From Rhizobium mayense (lineage in GTDB: Bacteria > Pseudomonadota > Alphaproteobacteria > Rhizobiales > Rhizobiaceae), in assembly GCF_030272705.1 (NCBI RefSeq), contig NZ_JARFYM010000027.1:1-64000 (forward strand): 64,000 nt of DNA, written 5' to 3'. This document shows, piece after piece, positions 55,022 to 63,196 of this stretch. How positions within the stretch are numbered: position 1 is the first letter of the stretch; every line of letters begins with the position of its first letter. Made by a program: the position numbers and the translations under genes. Below the pieces are notes generated by a model that saw nothing but the letters and a program-made list of their open reading frames with translations, had not been told where the DNA came from and did no database searches.

Positions 55022-55759
55022 ATGAGTCTGCCTCCTTCTCTTTCCCGACGTAATTTCCTCGCCCTCGCGGGCATTGGTGCGGTTTCGACGCTTGCCGGCT
55101 GCGCTTCCACGGTCGAAAGCAACCCGATCGTCAGCCCCGTACAATATAGCGGCTCCGCCTATCGCCCCTCCGACAGCTTGCTTTCCAGCTACAGTGGCGA
55201 GCAGCCGGATCCGGCTGTGATCTACGCCGCGATGGATGATGGCGGCTTTCATCTTCCGGCAATACCCTACGAGCAGATCGATCCGAAATATTATCGGCAG
55301 CGTGTCGTCAATCCGACCGGCGAGCCGCCAGGCAGCGTCGTCGTCAATACGCGCGAGCGCTTCCTCTATGTCACCGAGCCGGGCGGCACGGCGATGCGTT
55401 ATGGTATCGGCGTCGGCCGCGAAGGCTTCGCCTGGCAGGGCCGCGGTGTCATCCAGTGGCGCAAGAAATGGCCGCGCTGGAACCCGCCAGACGAAATGGT
55501 CGCCCGCCAGCCGGAACTCGTCCAATATTCCATCGAGAATGGCGGCATGGATCCAGGTCTGAAGAATCCGCTCGGTGCGCGCGCGCTTTATATTTTCGAG
55601 GATAAGCAGGATTCGCTTTACCGTCTGCACGGTAATCCCGATTGGCGCTCCATTGGCAAGGCCGTTTCCTCGGGCTGCGTCCGTCTGCTCAATCAGGATG
55701 TCATCGATCTCTACGATCGCGTGCCGGAACGCGCGCCGATCCTGGTGACGCAGGCTTAA
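55022..55759 (+). CDS. L,D-transpeptidase, Tat-type lipoprotein
   Basis: A 245-residue YkuD enzyme closely related to the gene before it (shared GAGYAWHGRGVVQW/GREGFAWQGRGVIQW and SIGKA.SSGCVR.LNQDVIDLY regions). The signal differs: SRRNFLALAGIGAVSTLAGC has a twin-arginine motif together with a lipobox, so it is probably folded before export and then lipidated. The catalytic cysteine lies in AVSSGCVRLLN. Rhizobia grow from one pole and depend strongly on L,D-transpeptidases, so two lipid-anchored copies next to each other are of interest. Confidence 0.92.
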   Translation: MSLPPSLSRRNFLALAGIGAVSTLAGCASTVESNPIVSPVQYSGSAYRPSDSLLSSYSGEQPDPAVIYAAMDDGGFHLPAIPYEQIDPKYYRQRVVNPTGEPPGSVVVNTRERFLYVTEPGGTAMRYGIGVGREGFAWQGRGVIQWRKKWPRWNPPDEMVARQPELVQYSIENGGMDPGLKNPLGARALYIFEDKQDSLYRLHGNPDWRSIGKAVSSGCVRLLNQDVIDLYDRVPERAPILVTQA

Positions 55760-55797
55760 GTTTCTACATCTTTTTGATCAGGGGAATTTAGCGGCTC

Positions 55798-56259
55798 TCA
55801 TTCGGCCGTTAAATTCGCTCTCAGCCGTTGCAGCCGGTCGCGCAGACTGGCCATTTCATCCATATCGCAGCCGACTGCTTCGCCAATGGCGGCCATGATC
55901 ATATTGACCTGGCATTTCATGCCGGCGCCCTTTTCCGTCAGTGAAACGATGACCTGCCGTTCGTCTTTCGGATCGCGCATACGGCCGATCAGGCCGGCCT
56001 GCTCCAGGCGTTTCAACAATGGCGACAGCGTGCCGGAATCGAGGTCGAGCTGCTCACCAATAGTTTTGACCGGCAGGCAGCCTTTTTCCCAGAGCACCAG
56101 CATTACCAGATATTGCGGATAGGTCAGGCCGACACGATCAAGGATCGGCTTATAGGCGCGATTGAAGGCATGCGCGGTCGCGTAAACGGCAAAACAGAGC
56201 TGCCGCTCCAGCCGCTTTTCCTCATCGGGGATCGCCCGCTCCTGCACCTTGTCCGTCAT
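55798..56259 (-). CDS. ohrR: MarR-family peroxide sensor
   Basis: A 153-residue MarR-family repressor of the OhrR type. The redox-sensing cysteine is in RQLCFAVYATAHAFNRAYKPIL (about residue 22), followed by YPQYLVMLVLWEKGCLPVKTIGEQLDLDSGTLSPLLKRLEQAGL as the winged helix. Organic hydroperoxides oxidise the cysteine and release DNA. It is divergent from ohr, its standard target, with 131 bp between the genes. Confidence 0.95.
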   Translation of the reverse strand: MTDKVQERAIPDEEKRLERQLCFAVYATAHAFNRAYKPILDRVGLTYPQYLVMLVLWEKGCLPVKTIGEQLDLDSGTLSPLLKRLEQAGLIGRMRDPKDERQVIVSLTEKGAGMKCQVNMIMAAIGEAVGCDMDEMASLRDRLQRLRANLTAE

Positions 56260-56331
56260 CGCTGCTCCGCCACTTTCTTATTGACCTCATTGTCACAGGT
56301 TCACTTTTCAAAAGCAAATCGCAAAAATATG

Positions 56332-56360
56332 TTGCGTGCTATTAAATCGTGCGATATAGA
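56332..56360 (+). promoter_or_regulatory. Candidate ohr promoter
   Basis: TTGCGT (56332-56337) and TATAGA (56355-56360) are separated by exactly 17 nt and lie 30 nt before the ohr ATG. Around it, GCGTGC and CGTGCGAT half-sites may form the OhrR operator; I could not define a clean palindrome. Confidence 0.5.
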
Positions 56361-56390
56361 AAACTCATCCAATCAGCAAGGAGATCTGAC

Positions 56391-56813
56391 ATGCCTATCC
56401 TCTACACCACCAAAGCTTCCGCCACCGGCGGCCGCGCAGGCCACGCCGTTTCTGAAAACGGCGTTCTCGACGTCACCCTGACCGTGCCGAAGGAACTGGG
56501 CGGCGACGGCGCCACCGGCACGAACCCCGAACAGCTCTTCGCCGCCGGCTATTCCGCCTGCTTCCTCGGCGCTCTGAAATTTGTTGCAGGCCAGCAGAAG
56601 GTCAAGATTCCGGAAGACGCCAAGGTGACTGCCACGGTTGGAATCGGTCCGCGCGCGGATGGCGGCGGTTTCGGCATCGAAGTGTCTCTATCGGTTCACA
56701 TTCCTGGCATGGACAAGGCCGAAGCTGAAAAGCTTGCCGCTGCCGCCCACATCGTCTGCCCCTACAGCCATGCCATGCGCACCTCGACGGAAGTGCCGTT
56801 CACGGTTGCCTGA
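56391..56813 (+). CDS. ohr: Organic hydroperoxide resistance protein
   Basis: A 140-residue OsmC/Ohr-family thiol peroxidase that reduces organic hydroperoxides. Both reactive cysteines are visible, GYSACFLGALKF (about 60) and HIVCPYSHAMR (about 125), along with the family GTNPEQLFAAGY. Start MPILYTTKAS is preceded by AAGGAGA. OhrR is divergent. A strong terminator follows at 56856-56891. Confidence 0.96.
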   Translation: MPILYTTKASATGGRAGHAVSENGVLDVTLTVPKELGGDGATGTNPEQLFAAGYSACFLGALKFVAGQQKVKIPEDAKVTATVGIGPRADGGGFGIEVSLSVHIPGMDKAEAEKLAAAAHIVCPYSHAMRTSTEVPFTVA

Positions 56814-56855
56814 GGATAGACTTCCCGGCTCTGCGGCTCACAGAGTAGACGGCAT

Positions 56856-56891
56856 AAAGGAGCGGTGCGCTTTTCGGCGCGCCGCTCCTTT
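56856..56891 (+). terminator. Intrinsic terminator after ohr
   Basis: A 10-bp stem AAAGGAGCGG / CCGCTCCTTT with a 16-nt loop, followed by TTCTTTT, lies 43 nt after the ohr stop. It isolates ohr from the toxin-antitoxin operon downstream. Confidence 0.85.
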
Positions 56892-56933
56892 TCTTTTGCA
56901 AGAAATTTGCTATATATTTTCTTGAGAAAGGAT

Positions 56934-57323
56934 ATGGCCATGATATCCACCCAAGCGATAGGTCATGCAAATCCCAGTGAAACTCTGGTCATCACCAAGG
57001 CCGTCGTCAATGCGGCCGAGCGGCTGGGGCTGAATGCGCGCATGCTCGCCGCCGTGATCGGCGTTTCGGAAGCGACGGTGTCGCGTATGAAACGGCAGGA
57101 TCATCTCCTGGAGCGGAACAGCAAATCATTTGAACTCGCCGTGCTCTTCATACGTCTGTTCCGCTCGCTCGATGCCATCGTCGGCGGTGATGAGGCCGTG
57201 GCGCGGCAATGGCTGCGTAATGTCAATCTCGCCTTCGGCGCAACGCCGCTTGAAAAGATCACCTCCATTTCCGGATTGACCGATGTCCTTGCCTATCTGG
57301 ACGCCCGCCGCGCTCTCGTCTGA
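56934..57323 (+). CDS. Xre/MbcA/ParS-type antitoxin (DUF2384)
   Basis: A 129-residue antitoxin. The N-terminal HTH includes VITKAVVNAAERLGLNARMLAAVIGVSEATVSRMKRQDHLL and the C-terminal DUF2384 domain has KSFELAVLFIRLFRSLDAIVGGDEAVARQWLRNVNLAFGATPLEKI followed by ISGLTDVLAYLDA, which inhibits RES-domain toxins and binds the operator. AGAAAGGA precedes ATG 56934. Its end overlaps the toxin start by about 40 bp. Confidence 0.93.
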   Translation: MAMISTQAIGHANPSETLVITKAVVNAAERLGLNARMLAAVIGVSEATVSRMKRQDHLLERNSKSFELAVLFIRLFRSLDAIVGGDEAVARQWLRNVNLAFGATPLEKITSISGLTDVLAYLDARRALV

Positions 57324-58041
57324 GGCTCGACCGATCTCCGGCCGTTATTGGCGGCTAGTGGAGGCGCAGCATCAGGTCTCGACCTTGAAACTGGTGGATA
57401 CGCTGGAAGAGCAGGCGCTTCTCGAACATCTGCTGGAGGAGAGCAAGCCGGCGCTGCCGCCGGAATGCATCGGCCTGGATTATCTATTGGCCACCCCCTT
57501 CCGCTACGGAGCGGTCTACCCATACGGCTCGCGCTTCAGACGGGCAGGACGTACCCTCGGCGTCTTTTATGCATCCGGGCAGGTTGAAACGGCGCTGGCC
57601 GAAATGAGTTTTTACCGACTGCTTTTCTTTGGCGACTCTCCGGAGACACCCTTGCCCGCCAATGCGGCGGAATATACCGCTTTCGCCGCTGCAATAGCGA
57701 CCAGTGAAGCGATCGATCTTACCCGTTCTCCGTTGGATCGGGATCGCGAAGCTTGGACCGACCCCGTCAACTACGAAGCCTGCCAGTCGCTCGCCGACGC
57801 GGCGCGGGCAGGGGGCATTCAAGCGATCCTCTACCGGTCCGTCAGGGATCCCCAAGGCGGCAAGAATATTGCGCTTCTGACAGCCCATGCCTTTGCGGCG
57901 CGCGAACCCGTCGAACGCCAGACCTGGCGCATCCGACTATCGCCAACCGGGGTTCAGGCGCTCTGCGATTTTCCGAGAAGCCGCATTGGTTTCGCGCGGA
58001 GCGATTTTGGGGCTGATCCCCGCATGCGAAATAGCGCTTAA
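57283..58041 (+). CDS. RES-domain NAD-degrading toxin
   Basis: A 252-residue RES-domain protein; family members such as MbcT cleave or phosphorolyse NAD+ and stop growth. Expected RES residues are present: GRYWRLVEAQHQVST, GSRFRRAGRTLGVFYASGQVETALAEMSFYR (Tyr and Glu near 90-105) and the C-terminal VNYEACQSLADAARAGGIQAILYRSVRDPQGGKNIAL. The reading frame is intact. The start at ATG 57283 overlaps the antitoxin, typical of this pair. It overlaps the convergent MarR gene by 4 bp. Confidence 0.93.
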   Translation: MSLPIWTPAALSSEARPISGRYWRLVEAQHQVSTLKLVDTLEEQALLEHLLEESKPALPPECIGLDYLLATPFRYGAVYPYGSRFRRAGRTLGVFYASGQVETALAEMSFYRLLFFGDSPETPLPANAAEYTAFAAAIATSEAIDLTRSPLDRDREAWTDPVNYEACQSLADAARAGGIQAILYRSVRDPQGGKNIALLTAHAFAAREPVERQTWRIRLSPTGVQALCDFPRSRIGFARSDFGADPRMRNSA

Positions 58042-58484
58042 GACAGCGCGAGCAGATCCTGCCGCAGCCGGTCCGCATTGCCATCGGATAGCCGCGCTTC
58101 CACTTCGGCGTGCGTCACCTTCCAGATCGGCACGGCCGCCGCAAGCACTGCTTTGCCTGACGGGGTCAGGCTGAGCAATCGAGCGCGGCGATCTTTCGGA
58201 TTGGGAAGAATGCTCACCCAGCCCCGTCGCTCCAGCGGCTTTAAGGCCGCTGTCAGTGTCGTCTGATCTATTGCGAGCAGGGTCGCCACCGGCCCCATGG
58301 CCGCGGGCTCCGGCCTGTTCAACGACATCATCAGGGAAAACTGGCCGTTGGTAAGTCCGAGCGGCCTCAATGCTTCGTCGAAACGGCGCGCCAAGGCCCG
58401 AGCAGCGCGCTGCACATGCAGGCAAAGGCAGTTATCGCGCACCAGTAGTGTTGTCTCGAAGGAAATTTCAATCACGTTTGACAT
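58038..58484 (-). CDS. MarR-family regulator
   Basis: A 148-residue MarR regulator with NCLCLHVQRAARALARRFDEALRPLGLTNGQFSLMMSLNRPEPAAMGPVATLLAIDQTTLTAALKPLERRGW as dimerisation helix plus HTH and NPKDRRARLLSLTPSGKAVL as the wing. It has cysteines near the N-terminus (NCLCLHV), so redox sensing is possible, as in OhrR. It is divergent from the DUF899 operon, and a palindrome lies at its start. Confidence 0.92.
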   Translation of the reverse strand: MSNVIEISFETTLLVRDNCLCLHVQRAARALARRFDEALRPLGLTNGQFSLMMSLNRPEPAAMGPVATLLAIDQTTLTAALKPLERRGWVSILPNPKDRRARLLSLTPSGKAVLAAAVPIWKVTHAEVEARLSDGNADRLRQDLLALS

Positions 58485-58518
58485 GATTCATTAATATTGA
58501 TATCAATGTATTTGTCAA
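58478..58518. promoter_or_regulatory. Overlapping divergent promoters with palindromic operator
   Basis: ATTGATATCAAT (58496-58507) is a perfect 12-bp palindrome. On the plus strand TTGACA (58478-58483), a 17-nt spacer and TATCAA (58501-58506) form a promoter for the DUF899 operon. On the minus strand TTGACA (58518-58513) and TATTAA (58496-58491) form a promoter for the MarR gene. A single MarR dimer on the palindrome would block both. Confidence 0.68.
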
Positions 58519-58556
58519 GATTGGCACATAGCAGACGCCGGAGGAGGGCGCAGGCA

Positions 58557-59282
58557 ATGAACCAAATCGTTTCGCGTGAGGCGTGGCTGGAGGCCCGCCG
58601 CGAACTGCTTGCCAAGGAGAAGGAAGCGACGCATTTGCGTGACCGTGTCAATGCGGAACGCCTGGCGCTGCCTTGGGTCAAAGTCGATAAGGATTATGTT
58701 TTCGACACGCCCACCGGCAAGAAATCGCTTGCCGACCTCTTCGACGGCCGCAGTCAACTGATCGTGTATCACTTCATGCTCGGTCCGAAGTGGGAGGCCG
58801 GATGCCCCGGTTGCTCGTTCCTTGCTGATCATTTCGACGGCACGCTGCCGCATCTCAATCATCACGACGTCACCCTCATTGCCGTTGCCCGCGCGCCGAT
58901 CGAGAAGATCGAGGCCTACAAGAAACGCATGGGCTGGAAGTTCCCCTGGGTGTCGTCTTTCGCCAACGATTTCAATTTCGACTATCACGTCTCCTTCACC
59001 GAGGAGCAGCTTGCCGGCAAAACGGTGTTCTATAATTTCAACGCCATGGACGCCAAGAACGGCCACGACGAGCTCCCTGGACTCAGCGCCTTCTACAAGG
59101 ATGAAGCCGGCAATATCTTCCATACCTATTCCAGCTATGCCCGCGGCGGCGAGGAGATGATCGGCACGCTGATGATCCTCGACAATGCGCCGAAGGGCCG
59201 CAACGAAGGCAGCACCATGGATTTCGTGCGCCGTCACGACGAATATGAGGAAACCCCGAAAGCGCAATCCTCCTGTCACTAG
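58557..59282 (+). CDS. DUF899 thioredoxin-like protein
   Basis: A 241-residue DUF899 family protein with a thioredoxin-like fold. It contains WEAGCPGCSFLADHFD (CPGC, like a CxxC redox centre), followed by LPHLNHHDVTLIAVARAPIEKIEAYKKRMGW and the ending VRRHDEYEE typical of the family. A peroxidase or disulfide reductase role is possible but not shown. The start at MNQIVS is chosen by family length. It heads a three-gene operon with DUF1579 and VOC genes, probably under the divergent MarR protein. Confidence 0.9.
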   Translation: MNQIVSREAWLEARRELLAKEKEATHLRDRVNAERLALPWVKVDKDYVFDTPTGKKSLADLFDGRSQLIVYHFMLGPKWEAGCPGCSFLADHFDGTLPHLNHHDVTLIAVARAPIEKIEAYKKRMGWKFPWVSSFANDFNFDYHVSFTEEQLAGKTVFYNFNAMDAKNGHDELPGLSAFYKDEAGNIFHTYSSYARGGEEMIGTLMILDNAPKGRNEGSTMDFVRRHDEYEETPKAQSSCH

Positions 59283-59402
59283 CGGATGGAAGCCCAAGCC
59301 ATGCGACTTTCCGCGGAAGGTCGCATGGGAACAAAGACCCGAGGTGCCGTGTTTAGAGCACTACGGGGCATTGGGCTCGGCCGGTCGCAAAGGAGGGACG
59401 CG

Positions 59403-59876
59403 ATGAAGGCGGAACTGACGGAAGAACACGCATTCCTGCAAAAACTGCTCGGCACATGGGACGTCAATGCCGCCGACCCGGACGGCAGGGTTGATCACGG
59501 TGTCTGGACGGAGACTGTCCGCGCGCTCCATGGCCTTTGGTTTTTGTGCGAGGGCGAGGGCACGATGCCCGGTGGCGGCGCCGCCGCGACGCTGCTGACG
59601 CTCGGCTATGATCCCGACAAGGGCAAATATATCGGCACCTGGATCGGGAGCATGATGAACCACATGTGGGTCTATGAAGGCGCGCTCGATCAGACCGGCC
59701 GCACGCTGGTGCTCGACACGTCAGGACCGGATTTTGAGCACGAAGGCCAGTCGGCCAGCTATCGTGAAGCCATCACATTCATCAACGACAATGAACGCGT
59801 CTTTTCCTCCAGTGTCCGCCAACCGGACGGGAGCTGGAAAGAGTTCATGATCGCCAACTACCGCCGCAAGCAATAG
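59403..59876 (+). CDS. DUF1579 family protein
   Basis: A 157-residue protein of the DUF1579 (lipocalin/THAP4-like beta-barrel) family: LLGTWDVNAADPDGRVDHGVWTETVRALHGLWFLCEGEG, then GYDPDKGKYIGTWIGSMMNHMWVYEGALD and a C-terminal DGSWKEFMIANYRRKQ. Ligand unknown. An AAAGGAGGGACG ribosome binding site precedes ATG 59403. It is 120 bp after the DUF899 gene and 11 bp before the VOC gene, so it is cotranscribed. Confidence 0.85.
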   Translation: MKAELTEEHAFLQKLLGTWDVNAADPDGRVDHGVWTETVRALHGLWFLCEGEGTMPGGGAAATLLTLGYDPDKGKYIGTWIGSMMNHMWVYEGALDQTGRTLVLDTSGPDFEHEGQSASYREAITFINDNERVFSSSVRQPDGSWKEFMIANYRRKQ

Positions 59877-59887
59877 GGAGAGCTACA

Positions 59888-60667
59888 ATGGCTGCGAAGG
59901 GATATTTTGTCTGGTACGAACTCATGACCACCGACATGGTGGCGGGAGAGGCCTTCTACCGCAAGGTTGTCGGCTGGGACGCCAAGGATGCCGGCATGCC
60001 GGAAATCGAAATGGCCTATACTTTGTTCAGCGCCGGCGCAGGCCCGATCGCCGGCATGATGATCCTGCCGGAAGAGGCCAAGGCCATGGGCACGCCGCCC
60101 TGCTGGACCGGCTATATCAGCGTGCCCAATGTCGATGAGGCTGCCAAGACGATCGCTGGAAAGGGTGGCAAGGTCTATCGCGAGCCTGGGGACATTCCCG
60201 GAGTCGGTCGTTTCGCCGTCGTCGCCGATCCCTATGGCGCCGCCTTCTGCATCTTCACGCCGCAGCCTGGCGACCAGGGCTGGGAGCCGGCCGAACCCAA
60301 TGCTCCCGGCTATGTCGGCTGGCACGAACTTTATGCTGGCGATGGCCCGAAGGCCTTCGATTTCTATCGCGATATGTTCGGCTGGGAATCGAGCTCCGAT
60401 TTCGACATGGGTCCGATCGGCACCTACAAGATCTTCAAGATCGGCGACCGCGACTTCGGCGGCATCATGACCAAGCCGGCGGAAATGCCGATGGCCGCCT
60501 GGAACTTCTACTTCAATGTCCCGGCAATCGATGCTGCTGTCGGCCGCGTCAACGAAGCTGGCGGCAAGGTCGTCAACGGCCCGATGGAAGTCCCCGGCGG
60601 TAGCTGGATCGTCCAATGCACCGACCCGCAAGGCGCATTCTTCTCGCTCGTTGCGCCGGTGCGATAA
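59888..60667 (+). CDS. VOC family protein, two glyoxalase-like domains
   Basis: A 259-residue protein with two vicinal-oxygen-chelate domains (about 5-130 and 140-258). The first begins GYFVWYELMTTDMVAGEAFYRKVVGWDAKD and the second GYVGWHELYAGDGPKAFDFYRDMFGWESSS; the domain ends are FAVVADPYGAAFCIFTPQ and IVQCTDPQGAFFSLVAPV. Such proteins bind a metal and modify or sequester small toxic molecules; substrate unknown. GGAGAG precedes the ATG. It is the last gene of the MarR-controlled operon. Confidence 0.9.
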   Translation: MAAKGYFVWYELMTTDMVAGEAFYRKVVGWDAKDAGMPEIEMAYTLFSAGAGPIAGMMILPEEAKAMGTPPCWTGYISVPNVDEAAKTIAGKGGKVYREPGDIPGVGRFAVVADPYGAAFCIFTPQPGDQGWEPAEPNAPGYVGWHELYAGDGPKAFDFYRDMFGWESSSDFDMGPIGTYKIFKIGDRDFGGIMTKPAEMPMAAWNFYFNVPAIDAAVGRVNEAGGKVVNGPMEVPGGSWIVQCTDPQGAFFSLVAPVR

Positions 60668-60672
60668 GACAA

Positions 60673-60799
60673 CACCTCCCCCTTGAGGGGGGAGGTCGCC
60701 GCAAAGCGGCGGGTGGGGGTGACTTTCGGATCCGCAGAGATCGTCGCAGATCACCCCACCCCGGACCCGCGGTCCGACTCTCCCCCTCAAGGGGAGGGT
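60673..60799. repeat. Inverted-repeat element between VOC and HerA-like genes
   Basis: Two arms of about 50 bp (60673-60723 and 60749-60799) are imperfect inverted copies of ACCTCCCCCTTGAGGGGG... and each contains its own CCCCTTGAGGGG-type mini-palindrome. This is a common rhizobial intergenic repeat; it also probably acts as a transcription end for the two convergent genes. Confidence 0.78.
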
Positions 60800-60805
60800 A
60801 ACACT

Positions 60806-62335
60806 CTACCGCTTCAAGCTACCTAGAATCCCGCGGACCAGCGCCCGCCCGACCTGCGTCGCGACCGTGCGCGCGGCGCTCTTCATCGCTGCTTCCAGGA
60901 TCGTCTCGCGCTGGTAGCCGGTACGGCCGCGGCTTGTCGGCTTTTCATCGTCGCCGCCAAAACCGGGAAGCGTCCACCGGCCGCCTGCGCTGCCGCTGTC
61001 CTGCTTGGCTGCGTCCTGCTCGGCCGCTTTGCGGGCGCGGGCGGTGAGGATTTCGAAGGCGGATTCGCGATCGACGGTCTCATCATAGAGGCCGGCAACC
61101 GGGCTGGCATTGATGACGGCTTGGCGCTCGGCGTCGGTCACCGGGCCAATCCGGCCGGACGGCGGACGGATCAAGGTGCGCTCGACGATTGAGGGCGCTC
61201 CCTTGCCCTCGAGCATGGAGACCAGCGCTTCGCCGGTGCCGAGCGTGGTGATGACTTCGGCGCAGTTGAAGGCTGGGTTAGGCCGGAAAGTTTCAGCGGC
61301 CGTCTGGACGGCCTTCTGTTCGCGCGGTGAATAGGCGCGCAACGCGTGCTGCACGCGGTTGCCAAGCTGCGCGAGCACCGTTTCCGGCACATCGAGCGGG
61401 TTCTGTGTGACGAAATAGACGCCAACGCCCTTGGAACGGATCAGACGCACGACCTGCTCGATACGCTCGATTAGTACTTTCGGTGCATCGTTGAAGAGCA
61501 GGTGAGCCTCGTCGAAGAAGAACACCAGCTTCGGCTTTTCAGGGTCGCCGACTTCCGGGAGCTCTTCGAAAAGTTCGGACAGCAGCCACAGCAGGAAGGT
61601 GGCGTAGAGCCGCGGGTTCATCATCAGCTTGTCGGCGGCGAGCACCGAGATCTGCCCGTAACCGTCATTGCTGACGCGCATGATGTCGGAAATTTTCAGC
61701 GCCGGCTCGCCGAAGAAATTCTCCGCCCCCTGTTGCTCCAGGACCAATAGGGCCCGCTGGATCGAACCGACGGAGGATTTCGAGATCAGGCCGAATTGGC
61801 TGGAAAGCTCGCTCGCATGGTCGCCCATATAGTTGAGCAAGGCCTGGAGGTCCTTAAGGTCGAGCAGCGCCAGACCATTTTCATCGGCAATCTTGAAAGC
61901 GATGTTGAGCACACCTTCCTGTGCTTCCGATGCGTCCATCAACCTTGCCAGTAGCAGCGGTCCCATCTCCGCGATGGTCGCGCGCACGCGATGGCCTTTT
62001 TCGCCATAGAGATCCCAGAAGATCACTGGGAATAGCTCGAACTCGTAAGGGGACAGGCCAATTTCCTCGGCGCGCTTCAAAAGGAAATCCTTGGGCTCGC
62101 CCTTGGCAGCGACGCCGGACAGGTCGCCCTTGATGTCGGCGCAGAAAACCGGCACGCCGGCCTTGGAAAAACCCTCCGCCAGCACCTGCAGCGTCACCGT
62201 CTTGCCTGTGCCGGTCGCACCGGTGACGAGACCATGGCGATTGCCGAATTTCAGTGTCAGAAATTCGTCCTTGTTGACGCTGTCGTCCGGATTGCGACTG
62301 GCGCCGACGAAAATCTGTCCGTCTTGCTGCGGCAT
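60806..62335 (-). CDS. HerA-like ATPase (DUF853)
   Basis: A 509-residue HerA-type ATPase of the DUF853 family. The Walker A motif is HGLVTGATGTGKTVTLQVLAEGF (about residue 35-50), Walker B is KLVFFFDEAHLLFNDAPKVL (about 265), and an arginine-finger region lies in VYFVTQNPLDVPETVLAQLGNRVQHALRAYS. HerA proteins form hexameric DNA translocases, with NurA nuclease in some bacteria; no nurA is adjacent here. The start MPQQDGQIFVGAS is canonical. The C-terminal 40 residues form a basic helix (IGRALVRGILGSLKR-like). Confidence 0.9.
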   Translation of the reverse strand: MPQQDGQIFVGASRNPDDSVNKDEFLTLKFGNRHGLVTGATGTGKTVTLQVLAEGFSKAGVPVFCADIKGDLSGVAAKGEPKDFLLKRAEEIGLSPYEFELFPVIFWDLYGEKGHRVRATIAEMGPLLLARLMDASEAQEGVLNIAFKIADENGLALLDLKDLQALLNYMGDHASELSSQFGLISKSSVGSIQRALLVLEQQGAENFFGEPALKISDIMRVSNDGYGQISVLAADKLMMNPRLYATFLLWLLSELFEELPEVGDPEKPKLVFFFDEAHLLFNDAPKVLIERIEQVVRLIRSKGVGVYFVTQNPLDVPETVLAQLGNRVQHALRAYSPREQKAVQTAAETFRPNPAFNCAEVITTLGTGEALVSMLEGKGAPSIVERTLIRPPSGRIGPVTDAERQAVINASPVAGLYDETVDRESAFEILTARARKAAEQDAAKQDSGSAGGRWTLPGFGGDDEKPTSRGRTGYQRETILEAAMKSAARTVATQVGRALVRGILGSLKR

Positions 62336-62560
62336 GAGGTGTCGTCTCCCTTTGGGCGGCACGGCGACTTTCAAAGGGTTGCCTAGGCCCGTTCATTGAT
62401 TTGTCCTGACGCTGTTATAAGAAGAGACTTGAATGGGGACAACCGTTCGCTTCATGGTGATGCTTCCGGTAGAGTCAGGCACAACGCGGCCAGGCTCGAG
62501 TCGGCGGGCGCATTCAATTACGTTGACGTTAACGTCATAAGTAACAGGCAGGAGGCCAGA

Positions 62561-62956
62561 ATGAACGAGATTATTGATCAGATCGCAACGAAAGCCGGCA
62601 TTTCCCCCGACATCGCGGAGAAGGCTGTGGGCATGATGCTTGGCTTCCTTCAGCGCGAAGCGCCGGACGGCCCCGTCACCAAGATGATCGATGCCATCCC
62701 CGGCGCTTCCGATCTCGTGGCGCAATATAATGGTGAAGAAACGTCCGGTGGCGGCCTGCTCGGCGGCCTCCTCAACGCAGTGGGCGCCGGCGGCGGCCTC
62801 ATGGCGCTCGGCCAGTCGCTGATGAGCAGCGGTCTCGACATGGGCCAAATTTCTTCGCTCGCCAAGGAAACCATTGCGACCGCTCGGGTACATGCCGGCG
62901 ATGAAGTGGTCGATCAGGTCGTCAACTCCGTGCCGGGGTTGAGCCAGTTCCTGTAA
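62561..62956 (+). CDS. Small helical protein (DUF2267/DUF2780-like)
   Basis: A 131-residue protein: MNEIIDQIATKAGISPDIAEKAVGMMLGFLQREAPDGPVTKMIDAIPGASDLV, then a glycine-rich SGGGLLGGLLNAVGAGGGL hinge and a second helical part ending VNSVPGLSQFL. The helical DxAEKAVG/LPGA pattern resembles DUF2267/DUF2780 proteins whose function is unknown. The ATG at 62561 is preceded by AGGAGG at close range. It is divergent from the HerA-like gene. Confidence 0.75.
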   Translation: MNEIIDQIATKAGISPDIAEKAVGMMLGFLQREAPDGPVTKMIDAIPGASDLVAQYNGEETSGGGLLGGLLNAVGAGGGLMALGQSLMSSGLDMGQISSLAKETIATARVHAGDEVVDQVVNSVPGLSQFL

Positions 62957-62971
62957 TCCATGTCATTCCCT

Positions 62972-63169
62972 CTCCCCGCCTGCGGGGAGAAGGTGAGGGG
63001 CCGGGCACTTAGGCTCGGTAACAGTGGATGAACCTGACAGTCCCCGAGATTGCGGGGACAGCATGCTCCACCTTTGCGAGTGGATCGGGAAGGGCCCCTC
63101 ATCCGAGTCGACATTTCGCGTCGGCCAACAATGTCTCCGCCCACCTTCTCCCCGCACTGCGGGGTGAAG
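62972..63169. repeat. Rhizobial palindromic repeats before the phosphoesterase
   Basis: A hairpin CTCCCCGC-CT-GCGGGGAG (62972-62989) and a related one CTTCTCCCCGCACTGCGGGG... (63145-63169) flank about 150 bp of repeat-like sequence with GGTGAGGGG and its inverted partner CCCCTCAT. This is a typical intergenic mosaic element and also serves as the 3' end of the small helical protein gene. Confidence 0.65.
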
Positions 63170-63196
63170 GTGTTTCGTTTCTTACAGGCCAGCCAC

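Noticed and set aside
62972-63169. Possible CRISPR-like repeat array
   Set aside because: Only two related hairpins with variable flanks and no regular repeat-spacer spacing; it matches a rhizobial intergenic palindrome.
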